Below, in pieces: positions 47,101 through 55,143 of a DNA stretch of 64,000 nucleotides. Position numbers and translations under genes: made by a program. The DNA lies in NCBI RefSeq assembly GCF_026790145.1, contig NZ_JALAMS010000011.1:1-64000 (forward strand), given 5' to 3'. How positions within the stretch are numbered: the stretch's first letter is position 1; every line of letters begins with the position of its first letter. This DNA comes from Bacillus_I endophytica_A. Its GTDB lineage: Bacteria; Bacillota; Bacilli; Bacillales; Bacillaceae_H. A model generated the notes under the pieces. The model saw only the letters and a program-made list of their open reading frames with translations. It was not told the DNA's origin and did no database searches.

Positions 47101-47292
47101 ACATACTTCAGCAACTAAATCATGTCCTGAGACAAATGTTCCTAAAGCGTGTGGAAATTGAAATTGAAAAATAGGGCCTAGTTCCTGACCAATTTTCATA
47201 AATGTTTGCATTGGCTTATCTTTATCCATAAGCGGTAAGCTGCCTAACGGTCCATAAGTTTTAGGTTGTGGAATAGTACGTTCTTTTTCCAT
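44134..47292 (-). CDS. cyp102A: Self-sufficient cytochrome P450/P450 reductase (CYP102A, BM3 type)
   Basis: A 1052-residue cytoplasmic fusion enzyme that hydroxylates fatty acids near the omega end using NADPH and O2. The P450 domain (about 1-460) has the I-helix AGHETTS, EALR (ExxR) and heme ligand Cys in FGNGQRACIG near residue 402. A flavodoxin-like FMN domain follows (LHGSNLGTAEG, SASYNGKAPDNA, FGCGDRNW). The FAD/NADPH reductase has RYYSISSSP, GPGTGVAPFRGF and the C-terminal DVWAG of BM3. The BM3 residues Arg47 and Tyr51, which hold the substrate carboxylate, are Ala49 and Phe53 here; Phe87 is kept. It lies downstream of a Bm3R1-like repressor gene. AGAGGAGG precedes the ATG. Confidence 0.96.
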   Translation of the reverse strand: MEKERTIPQPKTYGPLGSLPLMDKDKPMQTFMKIGQELGPIFQFQFPHALGTFVSGHDLVAEVCDEEKFQKQLGVSLTSAREFAGDGLFTSYTEEPNWKKAHNILLPSFSQRAMKGYHHMMLDIATQLVEKWERLNKEEEIDVPEDMTRLTLDTIGLCGFGYRFNSFYREGAHPFVDSMVRALDESMNKMNRLPIQDKLMVRKKRQFQEDKMFMFELADEIIKERKKQGEVDGDDLLAHMLNGKDPETGEKLDDENIRYQMITFLIAGHETTSGLLSFAIYYLLKNPRVLKKAYKEVDEVLTGMPTYEDVRKLKYIRMILNEALRLWPTAPAFSLYAKEDIMLGGKYPIEKNQSVSVLLGNLHRDKRVWGENVEEFRPERFQDEEKIPMHAYKPFGNGQRACIGQQFALHEATLVLGMILQRFNIVDHRNYELKVKETLTLKPDNFTIQVSPREREYAALNDHTSENKAAEKVEQDVIIEEHNTPLLVLHGSNLGTAEGIANELAELGERYGFSTTIAALNSYSGKLPTSGVVLIVSASYNGKAPDNATEFVNWLETSKNDLSGVHYAVFGCGDRNWASTYQRIPRVIDEKMTELGAERIVDRGEGDASGDFELHLDEWKNQLTKKVKETFNVEETKEVAEKKGLNVTFVKENVQHPLVKTYKAQEAEVLLNKELQREESGRSTRHIEISLPNGVSYKEGDHLGILPQNSAELVNRVLKRYGLDGSESIMLEGDEYGLQHLPLNKPVRVRDVLTFNVELQEPVSRKALQELAEATVCPPHKYELEALLGDHYSENVTNKRLTMLSLLEKYEACELSFERFLTLCPPLKPRYYSISSSPLKSNQKASITVSVVEEKAWSGDGMYHGVASSYLAQCQAGEKVMMFINTPQSRFELPADESTPLIMVGPGTGVAPFRGFLQARSVLKEKGKTLGEAHLYFGCRNEAHDFIYKDELEKAESDGIVTLHTAFSRMESCDKTYVQHLIEQDAAEVISILVEKEGALYICGDGKSMAPAVESTLKKAYQDIEHKSEEEAERFLLDLEEQGRFAKDVWAG

Positions 47293-47387
47293 GAGAAAAG
47301 CCTCCTCTTTTTTTGTGCAATTGTTTCATAAGATAGACTGACGAAAAATATAGGTATCTATCATTCTATTTTCATAAATTAATGTAA

Positions 47388-47405
47388 CGGAATGAATGTT
47401 CATTC
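47388..47405. promoter_or_regulatory. Bm3R1-type operator upstream of the P450 gene
   Basis: GAATGAA-TG-TTCATTC, preceded by CG, is a BM3-type palindrome about 100 bases before the P450 start and after the repressor stop. It implies a separate, repressor-controlled P450 promoter. Confidence 0.75.
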
Positions 47406-47436
47406 TTTTCTCCTTAATAAGAAAGCGGTAGAATTT

Positions 47437-47997
47437 CTACACTCTCACCGCATCCCAACAACACGCTTCTAAACTATTCATAAGCTGATCACTTTCTGAA
47501 AGAATCTTTTTACGCAAAAGTTTTGCTATCTCAACATATGCACCGTACACAATCGCAAACAGCGCTTCTGTTGGTACAGAGCGAATAACATTTACTTTCT
47601 TTCCTTCCTCTAAAAATTGATAGAAAAAATCCATCATTTCTTGGAAAATGTCAATACTTTTTGAATCTAGATAGGGCGCATTGCTTTGGCTTTCTAAAAA
47701 TGAAAAAGCATAAACATGATCTCGGGCAAAACCAACTACTTTAAAAAACAAGTGTCGAAACTGTTCTCTAATACCGGAATCACTCGGATAGTTCTCTTGT
47801 AAATGGTGTGAAAAGCTTTCTACGCACCGCTGAAAAACAGCATTAACAAGAGCTTCTTTATGCTCAAAATAACGATAAATGGTCCCTGCTCCTACTTCAG
47901 CATTTAAAGCGATTGTTGGAACTGTTGTAGCGTTAAAACCTCGCTCTGCAAAAAGCTCGAGTGCAGCATCCATAATCTTATCGCGCTTATTTTGCAT
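47437..47997 (-). CDS. bm3R1: TetR-family repressor of the P450 gene (Bm3R1-like)
   Basis: A 186-residue TetR-type repressor resembling Bm3R1 of B. megaterium, notably in the HTH and linker (LFAERGFNATTVPTIALNAEVGAGTIYRYF). Bm3R1 represses P450 BM3 and is released by fatty acids and barbiturates. The ATG at 47997 is chosen for GAGAGG nine bases upstream; in-frame ATGs at 48006 and 48021 lie upstream. Two matching operators flank the gene. Confidence 0.87.
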   Translation of the reverse strand: MQNKRDKIMDAALELFAERGFNATTVPTIALNAEVGAGTIYRYFEHKEALVNAVFQRCVESFSHHLQENYPSDSGIREQFRHLFFKVVGFARDHVYAFSFLESQSNAPYLDSKSIDIFQEMMDFFYQFLEEGKKVNVIRSVPTEALFAIVYGAYVEIAKLLRKKILSESDQLMNSLEACCWDAVRV

Positions 47998-48031
47998 GAT
48001 GTCCATCCTCTCAACAAGCATCTCTTAAGTA

Positions 48032-48049
48032 AGAATGAATATTCATTCT
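48032..48049. promoter_or_regulatory. Bm3R1-type operator upstream of the repressor gene
   Basis: AGAATGAATATTCATTCT is a perfect 18-bp palindrome 35 bases before the repressor start. It shares the GAATGAA-N2-TTCATTC core with the operator at 47388-47405. Confidence 0.75.
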
Positions 48050-48243
48050 ATTTTCATTTTACCTTCTTTCTCGTTCAGCAGTCAAACTTTTCACACTTTC
48101 TGAAAATCGTGTAGAAAAGAACTTCATCTCTTATCACTGTTCCCGTTTTACACAAAAATACTCTCTTTTTTCACTCTATAGATTTAGCATCCAAAATCCC
48201 TTCTTCTCCATTACATACAAAATAAACGGTCTCTATTTACAGA

Positions 48244-48280
48244 TTAAAAAACCGGCATGTAAGTTCATACCGGTTTTTTC
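48244..48280. terminator. Terminator of the licT-bglP-bglH operon
   Basis: The stem AAAAACCGG/CCGGTTTTT extends through complementary inner bases, with A/T runs on both sides, directly past the bglH stop. Confidence 0.85.
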
Positions 48281-48285
48281 GTTTC

Positions 48286-49743
48286 TTATAGTTCTTCTCC
48301 ATTGCTTGCGATGACTTGCTTATACCAATAAAACGAATCTTTTCTCTTTCTTTCTAATGTACCATTTCCATCATCATCTTTATCAACGTAAACGTATCCA
48401 TATCGTTTAGACATTTCGCTCGTTGACATCGAAACTAAATCAATTGGTCCCCAAGATGTGTAACCAAGCAGTTCAACTCCATCTCCTATCGCTTCTTTCA
48501 TTTGCTCAATGTGCTTGCGTAAATAATCAATACGGTACGTGTCATGAATTGATCCGTCTTCTTCTACTTTGTCATATGCACCTAAGCCATTTTCAACAAT
48601 AAAGATTGGAAGTCTATAGCGGTCATACATATCATTCAACACGATTCGCAAACCAACAGGATCAATTTGCCAACCCCAATCAGATGCTTCTAAATAAGGG
48701 TTTTTAAGAGAATTCATCAAGTTTCCATCTGTACGCTCTCCTTCAGGAGCAGAGGATGACAGCATAGACATATAGTAACTAATTGTAATATAGTCAACAG
48801 GATACTGTTTAATAATTTCATCGTCTCCTGTTTCTTTGATAATTTTAATATCATTTTCAATGAAGAAACGCTCCATATATTTTGGATATTCACCTCTTGC
48901 ATGAACATCTGTAAAGAACAAATTATCTTGATTGTCTTTTTGAGCTTTTAAGACATCTTCAGGGTTTGGTGTATTTGCATAGTGACTCATTCTTGCTAAC
49001 ATGCAACCCATTTTTCCTTCTGGATTGATTTCATGCAATCTTTTCGTCGCAAGAGCACTTGCTACAAACTGATGGTGAAGAGCTTGGTATTTCGTTTGTA
49101 CCGGATTTTCCTCACGGTCTGACACAATCCCTCCTCCTGTAAATGGACTTAATGTAATCACGTTAATTTCATTAAACGAAATCCAAAACTTTACTTTGTC
49201 TTTGTAGCGAGTAAAGACCGTCTCCGCGTAGCGTACAAAATGATCAATCACTTCACGTCCTGCCCATCCGTTATATTTCTCTGTTAGTCCGTTTGGTGTC
49301 TCATAATGAGATAACGTTACAATTGGCTCAATGTTATATTTTGCGAGTTCATCAAACACGCGATCATAAAAAGCTAGACCAGCTTCGTTTGGCACTTCAT
49401 CATAGCCGTTTGGAAAAATTCTTGACCAATGAATAGAAAGTCGAAAAGCTGTAAAACCCATTTCAGCAAGAAGAGCGATATCTTCTTTATAGCGATGATA
49501 GAAGTCTACTCCTTCACGTTTTGGAAAACGTCCTGTACTCTCACCGCTAAGTGTTTTACGAATTTGTTCTGAGGTGATTTCCATTGCATTATCTTTTGTG
49601 CGCTCTTCTTTTGGAATATATTCTACAAAGTCTGCAGCTGATAATCCCTTTCCATCTTCGTTAAATGCTCCTTCGATTTGGTTAGCAGCAGTTGCTCCAC
49701 CCCAGTAAAAGTTTTTTGGAAATGTTGGTTTAAATGTAGCCAT
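48286..49743 (-). CDS. bglH: 6-phospho-beta-glucosidase (GH1)
   Basis: A 485-residue glycoside hydrolase family 1 enzyme that splits the phosphorylated aryl-beta-glucosides delivered by BglP. The N-terminal signature FYWGGATAANQIEGAFNEDGKG, the acid/base Glu in FNEIN and the nucleophile Glu in FIVENGLGAYD are all present. It lies 22 bases after bglP and ends at a strong terminator, so it is the last gene of the operon. Confidence 0.93.
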   Translation of the reverse strand: MATFKPTFPKNFYWGGATAANQIEGAFNEDGKGLSAADFVEYIPKEERTKDNAMEITSEQIRKTLSGESTGRFPKREGVDFYHRYKEDIALLAEMGFTAFRLSIHWSRIFPNGYDEVPNEAGLAFYDRVFDELAKYNIEPIVTLSHYETPNGLTEKYNGWAGREVIDHFVRYAETVFTRYKDKVKFWISFNEINVITLSPFTGGGIVSDREENPVQTKYQALHHQFVASALATKRLHEINPEGKMGCMLARMSHYANTPNPEDVLKAQKDNQDNLFFTDVHARGEYPKYMERFFIENDIKIIKETGDDEIIKQYPVDYITISYYMSMLSSSAPEGERTDGNLMNSLKNPYLEASDWGWQIDPVGLRIVLNDMYDRYRLPIFIVENGLGAYDKVEEDGSIHDTYRIDYLRKHIEQMKEAIGDGVELLGYTSWGPIDLVSMSTSEMSKRYGYVYVDKDDDGNGTLERKRKDSFYWYKQVIASNGEEL

Positions 49744-49765
49744 TTTTCATCTTCCTCTCAGTTTA

Positions 49766-51637
49766 TTATTTTATAACGGTAAACACAGGCTCTTTACTAT
49801 TCACAGGCTTAAATGTTGATGTCACAACATCTAAATATTGATCTGTATTTGTTACAATAACAGGCGTTGTTGTTCGGTATCCTTCTTTTTGAATACCTTC
49901 AATGTCAAATGTGACGAGCTTAGTTCCCTTTTTCACTTTCTCTCCTTGAGAAACGTATGCTGAGAAATGTTTGCCATCAAGCTGTACTGTGTCAAGTCCA
50001 ACGTGGATCAGCAGTTCGATTCCATCCTCACTTTTTAAGCCAATTGCATGCTTTGTTGGAAATAAAATAGATACTTCTCCATCAAACGGCGCATATACAA
50101 CCCCTTCTGTTGGTTCAACAGCTACACCTTTTCCCATTGCACCGCTTGAAAAAACAGGGTCTTCCACATTTTCTAATGGAATCATTTCTCCAACTAATGG
50201 AGAAGAAAGTTCAGTTTTTTGACTGTTTTTCATATTAGTCACAGCAGGTTCTGCAGTTGCTGCTACCTCTGCTTTTCCTTCTTCTTTTTCCACTTCTTTC
50301 TTTTTGCCTTCAGCTCCAATAATAAAGGTTAAAATCGTTGCGGCTGCAAATGAAATACTAATTCCAATCACATATCCTACCATTGGAGAATAAGCAGGAA
50401 TTGTGAACATGCTGTTAAATACAAACGTAAACACTCTTACATCGAACACCGCAATAAAGGCTCCTCCAAGTCCGCCTGATGCAAGTAAGATTGGAATAAG
50501 CTTTTTATAGCGTAGAATAATTCCATAAAGAATTGGCTCTGTTACCCCTGCAAATAATCCTGATAAAAGGGCAGCTAATGAAAGGGACTGCAAGTTTTTG
50601 TTTTTGCGAGCGCGAAGGTAAACACCAAGCGCAATTCCCATTTGAGCAAATGTTGCGGCTGCTGTAATTGGGTTAATCATATCTCCACCGCGTGAAAAGT
50701 TCGCAATCGAAATTGGCGTAATTCCCCAGTGAACTCCTAAAATAACGAGGATCGGCCAAACAGCAGCAATTAAAATTCCTGTAAGAATTGCTGATTTATC
50801 TAGCATAAAGACAATTCCTGCTGCAATGCCGGCACTTACATATTCAGCAAAAGGACCAAATGCAAGCGCCGTCAAAGGAACCATAATAAGCAAGCTGATC
50901 ATTGGTACAAAGAATAGTTGAATTGTATCTGGCGTGTATTTCTTTAATACTTTCTCAAGCAGTGCATAAATCGCAATCGCAATCAGCATCGGGAAAACCG
51001 TTGAAGAGTAATCAATTGCAAGAAGTGGAATATTTAAAAAGTTTATATTTCCACTCTGTTCAATAAGAGCCGTAAAATTGGGTTCCAAAAGTCCTGCTGC
51101 AATGGCTCCCCCTACAAATGGATTTGCATTTAATTTCCGTGCTGCTGTAATACCAACAAAGACTGGGAGAAAGTAAAACACTCCTCCAGATGCGGCATTT
51201 AAAACGGCATATGTTGTACTTTTAGCATCCAACACGTTTAAAAGAGTTAACACGGCAAGGAGGGCTTTGATCATCCCTGCTCCTGCTAAAGCGGGAATAA
51301 GCGGCGAGAACGTTCCTGAAATATATTCAAAGACGCGAGAGACAACGCTAACCTTTTCTCCGCCGCCTTCTGCTCCTTCATCTCCACCTTTAATCGCATG
51401 GTTTTTCATAATCTCGCTGTATACTTTTCCAACGCGGTTTCCAACCACAACTTGAAACTGCCCGCCCTTTTCAACAACTGTAATCACCTCTGGGTGATTC
51501 GTTAGAGCATCTTTATTTGCTTCGCTATGCTTTCGAAGCTTGAAACGAAGGCGTGTTGCACAATGGACAAGGGATATGATGTTTCCTTTTCCACCAACTA
51601 GTTCTACAATTTCATTACCAAGCTGCTTGTTATCCAT
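49766..51637 (-). CDS. bglP: PTS beta-glucoside-specific enzyme IIBCA
   Basis: A 623-residue beta-glucoside PTS permease. IIB (about 1-85) has the phospho-Cys in HCATRLRF. IIC (about 100-455) is the membrane domain. After a charged linker, IIA (about 480-623) has the His in LIHVGLDTVQLDGKHF. It imports and phosphorylates aryl-beta-glucosides such as salicin, and also phosphorylates LicT. The ATG at 51637 is chosen for AAGGAGG upstream; the longer reading frame runs back into the terminator stem. Its leader holds a ribonucleic antiterminator and terminator. Confidence 0.94.
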   Translation of the reverse strand: MDNKQLGNEIVELVGGKGNIISLVHCATRLRFKLRKHSEANKDALTNHPEVITVVEKGGQFQVVVGNRVGKVYSEIMKNHAIKGGDEGAEGGGEKVSVVSRVFEYISGTFSPLIPALAGAGMIKALLAVLTLLNVLDAKSTTYAVLNAASGGVFYFLPVFVGITAARKLNANPFVGGAIAAGLLEPNFTALIEQSGNINFLNIPLLAIDYSSTVFPMLIAIAIYALLEKVLKKYTPDTIQLFFVPMISLLIMVPLTALAFGPFAEYVSAGIAAGIVFMLDKSAILTGILIAAVWPILVILGVHWGITPISIANFSRGGDMINPITAAATFAQMGIALGVYLRARKNKNLQSLSLAALLSGLFAGVTEPILYGIILRYKKLIPILLASGGLGGAFIAVFDVRVFTFVFNSMFTIPAYSPMVGYVIGISISFAAATILTFIIGAEGKKKEVEKEEGKAEVAATAEPAVTNMKNSQKTELSSPLVGEMIPLENVEDPVFSSGAMGKGVAVEPTEGVVYAPFDGEVSILFPTKHAIGLKSEDGIELLIHVGLDTVQLDGKHFSAYVSQGEKVKKGTKLVTFDIEGIQKEGYRTTTPVIVTNTDQYLDVVTSTFKPVNSKEPVFTVIK

Positions 51638-51658
51638 ATCTCTTTCCTCCTTTTTAAC

Positions 51659-51741
51659 GTAAAAAACCTGAAGGGAACACAAAAAGATCGTAGTCTTTTC
51701 TCTGTTCTCTTCAGGTTTTGCCTGCTAACCAGTAACAATCC
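51659..51741 (-). promoter_or_regulatory. LicT antiterminator (RAT) and terminator in the bglP leader
   Basis: On the minus strand the RAT GGATTGTTACTGG...GGCAAAACC (51714-51741) overlaps the 5' arm of a terminator (CCTGAAG/CTTCAGG, arms 51709-51715 and 51667-51673) with a T6 run. LicT binding to the RAT should block the terminator. Confidence 0.88.
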
Positions 51742-51754
51742 TAAATGAGTGTCG

Positions 51755-52603
51755 TTATTTATTTTTTTCTCGATTAGAAACTCTATGAATGTGAATAATA
51801 AAGTATGATAACTCGTCTTTCGTCATTTTAACATTGTACTCTTTTTGTAAATATTTCTGTACTTTTTTTGTACATTCATCTGCTGCAGGATACTGATTTT
51901 TCACTTGTTCATAGAGAGAATTTTCTTCTTCATCATGCTCAAGCTCCCCGCGTAGCATTCGGTAAGCAAAATAGCGTAAGTGTGTAATAAAACGATTGTA
52001 ATTAATAGACTCTTCATCAAAGGAAATACCATAGTGGTAGTTCACAATATTTACAACACTATTGACGATATTTGTCATTTCCATTGTCTCTTCCATGCCT
52101 GATGAATCTTGACGGGCATTGAAAAGGTGAAGAGCAATTGATGCGCTCTCATCTTCTGGTAAACGGATGCCTGTACGCTCTTCAATCAAATTTAAAGCAA
52201 GAAGAGCAACAGCGTGTTCATCTTTATAAAATTTCTTAACTTCCCATAAAAGCGGGTTCTTAATGATAAGTCCTTCTTTAAAGCGGGTTAGTGCGAAATG
52301 AATATGATCTGTTAATGAAAGGTATACCGTCTCATTAAGCTGACATGATAGCTTTTTTTGAGCTAATTCAATAATGTCATTTGATACTTCTAAATGAAGA
52401 AACGGAATATCTTTGAGAAGTTCAGATAATTTGTTAGCAGTAGATTCTGAGTGAATAACGAATGTTTTTTCAATCTTCTCTTCCTCAACTTCGTCTCCTG
52501 CTTTCTTTTGAAAAGCGAGTCCTCTTCCCATTACAACTATTTCTTGATTATGTTCACTTTCTGAAAGAATAACGTTATTGTTGAAAATTTTCTTTATGCG
52601 CAT
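51755..52603 (-). CDS. licT: BglG-family transcription antiterminator
   Basis: A 282-residue antiterminator. The N-terminal CAT RNA-binding domain (about 1-56) starts RIKKIFNNNVIL. Two PRD domains follow, with phosphorylatable His in LTDHIHFALTR and ALHLFNARQ (PRD1), and in FITHLRYFAYR and FIIHIHRV (PRD2). BglP inactivates it through PRD1 when no substrate is present, while HPr activates it through PRD2. Its own leader carries a RAT, so it controls its own synthesis as well as bglP-bglH. Confidence 0.94.
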   Translation of the reverse strand: MRIKKIFNNNVILSESEHNQEIVVMGRGLAFQKKAGDEVEEEKIEKTFVIHSESTANKLSELLKDIPFLHLEVSNDIIELAQKKLSCQLNETVYLSLTDHIHFALTRFKEGLIIKNPLLWEVKKFYKDEHAVALLALNLIEERTGIRLPEDESASIALHLFNARQDSSGMEETMEMTNIVNSVVNIVNYHYGISFDEESINYNRFITHLRYFAYRMLRGELEHDEEENSLYEQVKNQYPAADECTKKVQKYLQKEYNVKMTKDELSYFIIHIHRVSNREKNK

Positions 52604-52637
52604 AATGATTCACCTTGTCACTGAGATTTTGTTCGCT

Positions 52638-52725
52638 AACAAAAAAACCCGAACTCATGACAGCATTATAGAAGCCTATAACACTCTAATGAATTCAGGT
52701 TTTGCCTGCCGAACAGTAACAATCC
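52638..52725 (-). promoter_or_regulatory. LicT antiterminator (RAT) and terminator in the licT leader
   Basis: On the minus strand the RAT GGATTGTTACTG...GGCAAAACC (52698-52725) overlaps the 5' arm of a terminator whose 3' arm (ATGAGTTCGGG) is followed by a T7 run at 52641-52647. Confidence 0.88.
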
Positions 52726-52753
52726 TTGTCTATGAACTTAGTATACAACATAA

Positions 52754-52767
52754 TGATTGCGCTTGCA
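52754..52767. promoter_or_regulatory. cre-like site upstream of licT
   Basis: TGCAAGCGCAATCA (minus strand) matches the cre consensus with two mismatches. It lies about 30 bases upstream of the RAT, consistent with CcpA control of the operon. Confidence 0.4.
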
Positions 52768-52874
52768 AACACTTTTTTAGTACTATTTTCACTAAAAACG
52801 TATAGAGTTGAAATTTCTTTTCTTATTTGCTGTTATACTAAGAAAGACTATTGGCTTAGAAAGGATGAAAACAT

Positions 52875-53477
52875 ATGCAAGAGCTACTTTCTTTTCTTCT
52901 TCATGAGGAAGAAAACCTACACTATCAATCTATCGAGAACATTACCATTATATCTGGAAATGTCGTTGCATGTGATCCTAATTTTTTTGAGGAAAGTACC
53001 CCTTTCCAAAAAAATATTCAACCTGGCTCATATCCTGTTTCTTTACTATTAGATAAAGAAAACTCTGTCGCCGGAGCTCTTATTACGTTTTCAAATCAAA
53101 AGCCAGTTCGCTTTGAAATGGCAACAAAACCTGGTCAACATATTAAAAATCTTGAGAAAAATATGATTTTTGGTCATCCTGTTGATACAGGTTTAAGCTG
53201 TTTTGCTGATGGAAGTGCTGTACTAAAGATGGAAGAGCTCGAAAGGAAGAAAATCAACGAGCTTGGAGATGACTTTATTAGCTTCTATGATGACGTTCTA
53301 GAAGAAAAACTTGAAGAACACGATGATATGTGGGGAAATTTAATCCTTGATGAAGAACATAATCTTAATACCCTAATCTTCTCTTCTGGATATGGAGATG
53401 GATTTTATGCCTCCTATTGGGGGATTGATGAAAAAGGAAATGTTGTTTCTCTTGTGACAGATTTTAATATTTTGTAA
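52875..53477 (+). CDS. DUF4241-domain protein
   Basis: A 200-residue soluble protein. The C-terminal two-thirds has the DUF4241 pattern: GHPVDTGLSCFADG, an acidic FISFYDDVLEEKLEEHDD, NTLIFSSGYGDGFYASYWGIDEKGNVVSLVTDF. The role of this family is not established. AAAGGA precedes the ATG by nine bases, a terminator follows, and it is a single-gene unit convergent with the AtuA cassette. Confidence 0.75.
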   Translation: MQELLSFLLHEEENLHYQSIENITIISGNVVACDPNFFEESTPFQKNIQPGSYPVSLLLDKENSVAGALITFSNQKPVRFEMATKPGQHIKNLEKNMIFGHPVDTGLSCFADGSAVLKMEELERKKINELGDDFISFYDDVLEEKLEEHDDMWGNLILDEEHNLNTLIFSSGYGDGFYASYWGIDEKGNVVSLVTDFNIL

Positions 53478-53479
53478 GA

Positions 53480-53509
53480 GAATCCTGCCTACAAGGCAGG
53501 ACTTTTTTA
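53480..53509 (+). terminator. Terminator of the DUF4241 gene
   Basis: The stem TCCTGCCT/AGGCAGGA is followed by a T6 run, just past the stop. The convergent AtuA-like small gene ends at the same point. Confidence 0.8.
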
Positions 53510-53815
53510 CACGTCAACTTCCATTTCCAACAGAGCATAGCTAAGGCTCTTTCCGTGTGTATCAATGCTTAATGATGTTGTCACACCTCCACGCATAGCG
53601 TTATAACACACAAATTGTAAAGCCGAAATATTAGGAAGTTCATATCTGATAACCTCCCTTTCTACAATTCCTTCTAAATGTTTTCTCACTTTTTCTGCTG
53701 TTATCTTTTCACAAAGCAAACGATAATCTTGTTCATTATAAGGGATAAGGGAAAGCATAAGCGTGTTCCCTTTGTCACCTGCTCGACTATGAGCGATATC
53801 ATATAGTTTTTTCAT
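53507..53815 (-). CDS. AtuA-like ferredoxin-fold small protein
   Basis: A 102-residue protein matching the C-terminal small domain that follows the AtuA (DUF1446) domain in longer homologues. It starts DIAHSRAGDKGNTLMLSLIPYN and contains LPNISALQFVCYNAMRGGVTTSLSIDTHGKSLSYALLEMEV. Here it is a separate gene overlapping the AtuA gene by 17 bases. The two proteins probably form one complex. It is the last gene of the sigma-54-type cassette. Confidence 0.82.
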   Translation of the reverse strand: MKKLYDIAHSRAGDKGNTLMLSLIPYNEQDYRLLCEKITAEKVRKHLEGIVEREVIRYELPNISALQFVCYNAMRGGVTTSLSIDTHGKSLSYALLEMEVDV

Positions 53816-55142
53816 GTGTTATATGCTCCTCTACTGTTATACTTAGCTTTACTTTATCTCGAGGTATAAAGGATGACACAATCCCAATAACATCATAAGC
53901 ATATTTTCTAGCTCCTCCACCGCCAGCAGGTCCGTTCGTATAGAGAGCTTCAACTTCTTCTCCTATTAACCTTGCCCTCTCTAGCGTATCTGTCCTTCCT
54001 GCAACTCGCATCCTCACTTCATATGGTTGATTTCTATGATTAAATGATGAATAGTGCAGCGAAGAACAGCCGATATAATCGATTTGAAGATCTGGAAAAA
54101 AATCATTTAGACGTCTTCCTATAACTTCTCCTGCAAGTTCCGCTCGTTTAAGTGCATGCTCTCCGCCATAGGAAATTTCCCCTTCCCCAATGAAACCAGC
54201 ATGATAGCCAACACTTACTTTTAAATGTTCAGGCTTCTCGCTTCCACTACCTCCGTAAACGAGAACAGCATCTTTTTCCACTTGTTCTAAATGGACAGAA
54301 GTAAAATCAGCGCGTACATCAGGAGTTATATATTCATAAGGATTTAGTACTTCATAGAGAAGCTGTTCCTTCACTGTTGCTAAATTTATTTCCCCTCCTG
54401 TTCCCTCTAACTTTCTAATAACCGCCCTTCCGTCTTTTTCAATTTCTGCATACGGAAACCCTAATGTATCGAGGTCCTGTACAGGTTTTTTAACAGGATC
54501 TGCAAAATATCCTCCTGCAACTTGCCCTCCACACTCAAGCAAGTGACCAATAACTGTTCCTTGCCCAAGCTTATTGTAATCTGTCAATGACCAACCATAG
54601 TGATGCACAATAGGAGCTAAAAAAAGGGAAGGATCAGCAGCTCTACCTGTGACAATAATGTCCGCATCTGTCTCTAAAGCAGAGATAATCCCCTCTATAC
54701 CAATGTACGCATTAGCAGATACAATTTTTTGATACGAGTACAACGGCTCATTTGTTTCTAAAGAAGGTGTTGTCAAATCAATGCTGTGAAAAACATCATC
54801 ACCAGTTACAGCTGCTACTTTCACAGGAATATTAAGCTTTTTGGCAATCTCAACTACTTTTTTTGCAGCTTCAATGGGATTTGCAGCACCCATATTTGTA
54901 ATAAGACGAACGTTATGTTTGTGAAGCGAAGGTAAAAGAAGCTCTATTCTTTTTTCTAAAAGAAGATCATACCCTTCTTTTTCATTTTTTTGCTTCCGCT
55001 TTTGAGCAAGAGCAATCGTGCGTTCTGCTAAACATTCTAAAACAAGATAGTCTAACTTCCCACTTTGTGCTAATAAAAGCGCAGGTTCTAACCGATCTCC
55101 TGAAAACCCCGCTCCAGATCCGATTCTTAACATATTTATCAC
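53799..55142 (-). CDS. AtuA-like (DUF1446) protein
   Basis: A 447-residue protein of the acyclic-terpene-utilisation AtuA family (DUF1446). Landmarks are RIGSGAGFSGDRLEPALLLAQSGKLDYLVLECLAERT, NMGAANPIEAAKKVVEIAKKL, IVTGRAADPSLFLAPIVHHYGW, LLECGGQVAGGYFADP and GPAGGGGARK. AtuA is linked to citronellol and geraniol breakdown in Pseudomonas, but its reaction is not well defined, and the Bacillus members need not act on terpenes. It lies one base after a CitMHS transporter gene. Confidence 0.85.
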   Translation of the reverse strand: MINMLRIGSGAGFSGDRLEPALLLAQSGKLDYLVLECLAERTIALAQKRKQKNEKEGYDLLLEKRIELLLPSLHKHNVRLITNMGAANPIEAAKKVVEIAKKLNIPVKVAAVTGDDVFHSIDLTTPSLETNEPLYSYQKIVSANAYIGIEGIISALETDADIIVTGRAADPSLFLAPIVHHYGWSLTDYNKLGQGTVIGHLLECGGQVAGGYFADPVKKPVQDLDTLGFPYAEIEKDGRAVIRKLEGTGGEINLATVKEQLLYEVLNPYEYITPDVRADFTSVHLEQVEKDAVLVYGGSGSEKPEHLKVSVGYHAGFIGEGEISYGGEHALKRAELAGEVIGRRLNDFFPDLQIDYIGCSSLHYSSFNHRNQPYEVRMRVAGRTDTLERARLIGEEVEALYTNGPAGGGGARKYAYDVIGIVSSFIPRDKVKLSITVEEHITHEKTI

Positions 55143-55143
55143 C

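Noticed and set aside
44134..47292. Calling the P450 an orthologue identical to BM3 (CYP102A1)
   Set aside because: The substrate-entrance residues and many surface positions differ, so only membership of the CYP102A subfamily is supported.
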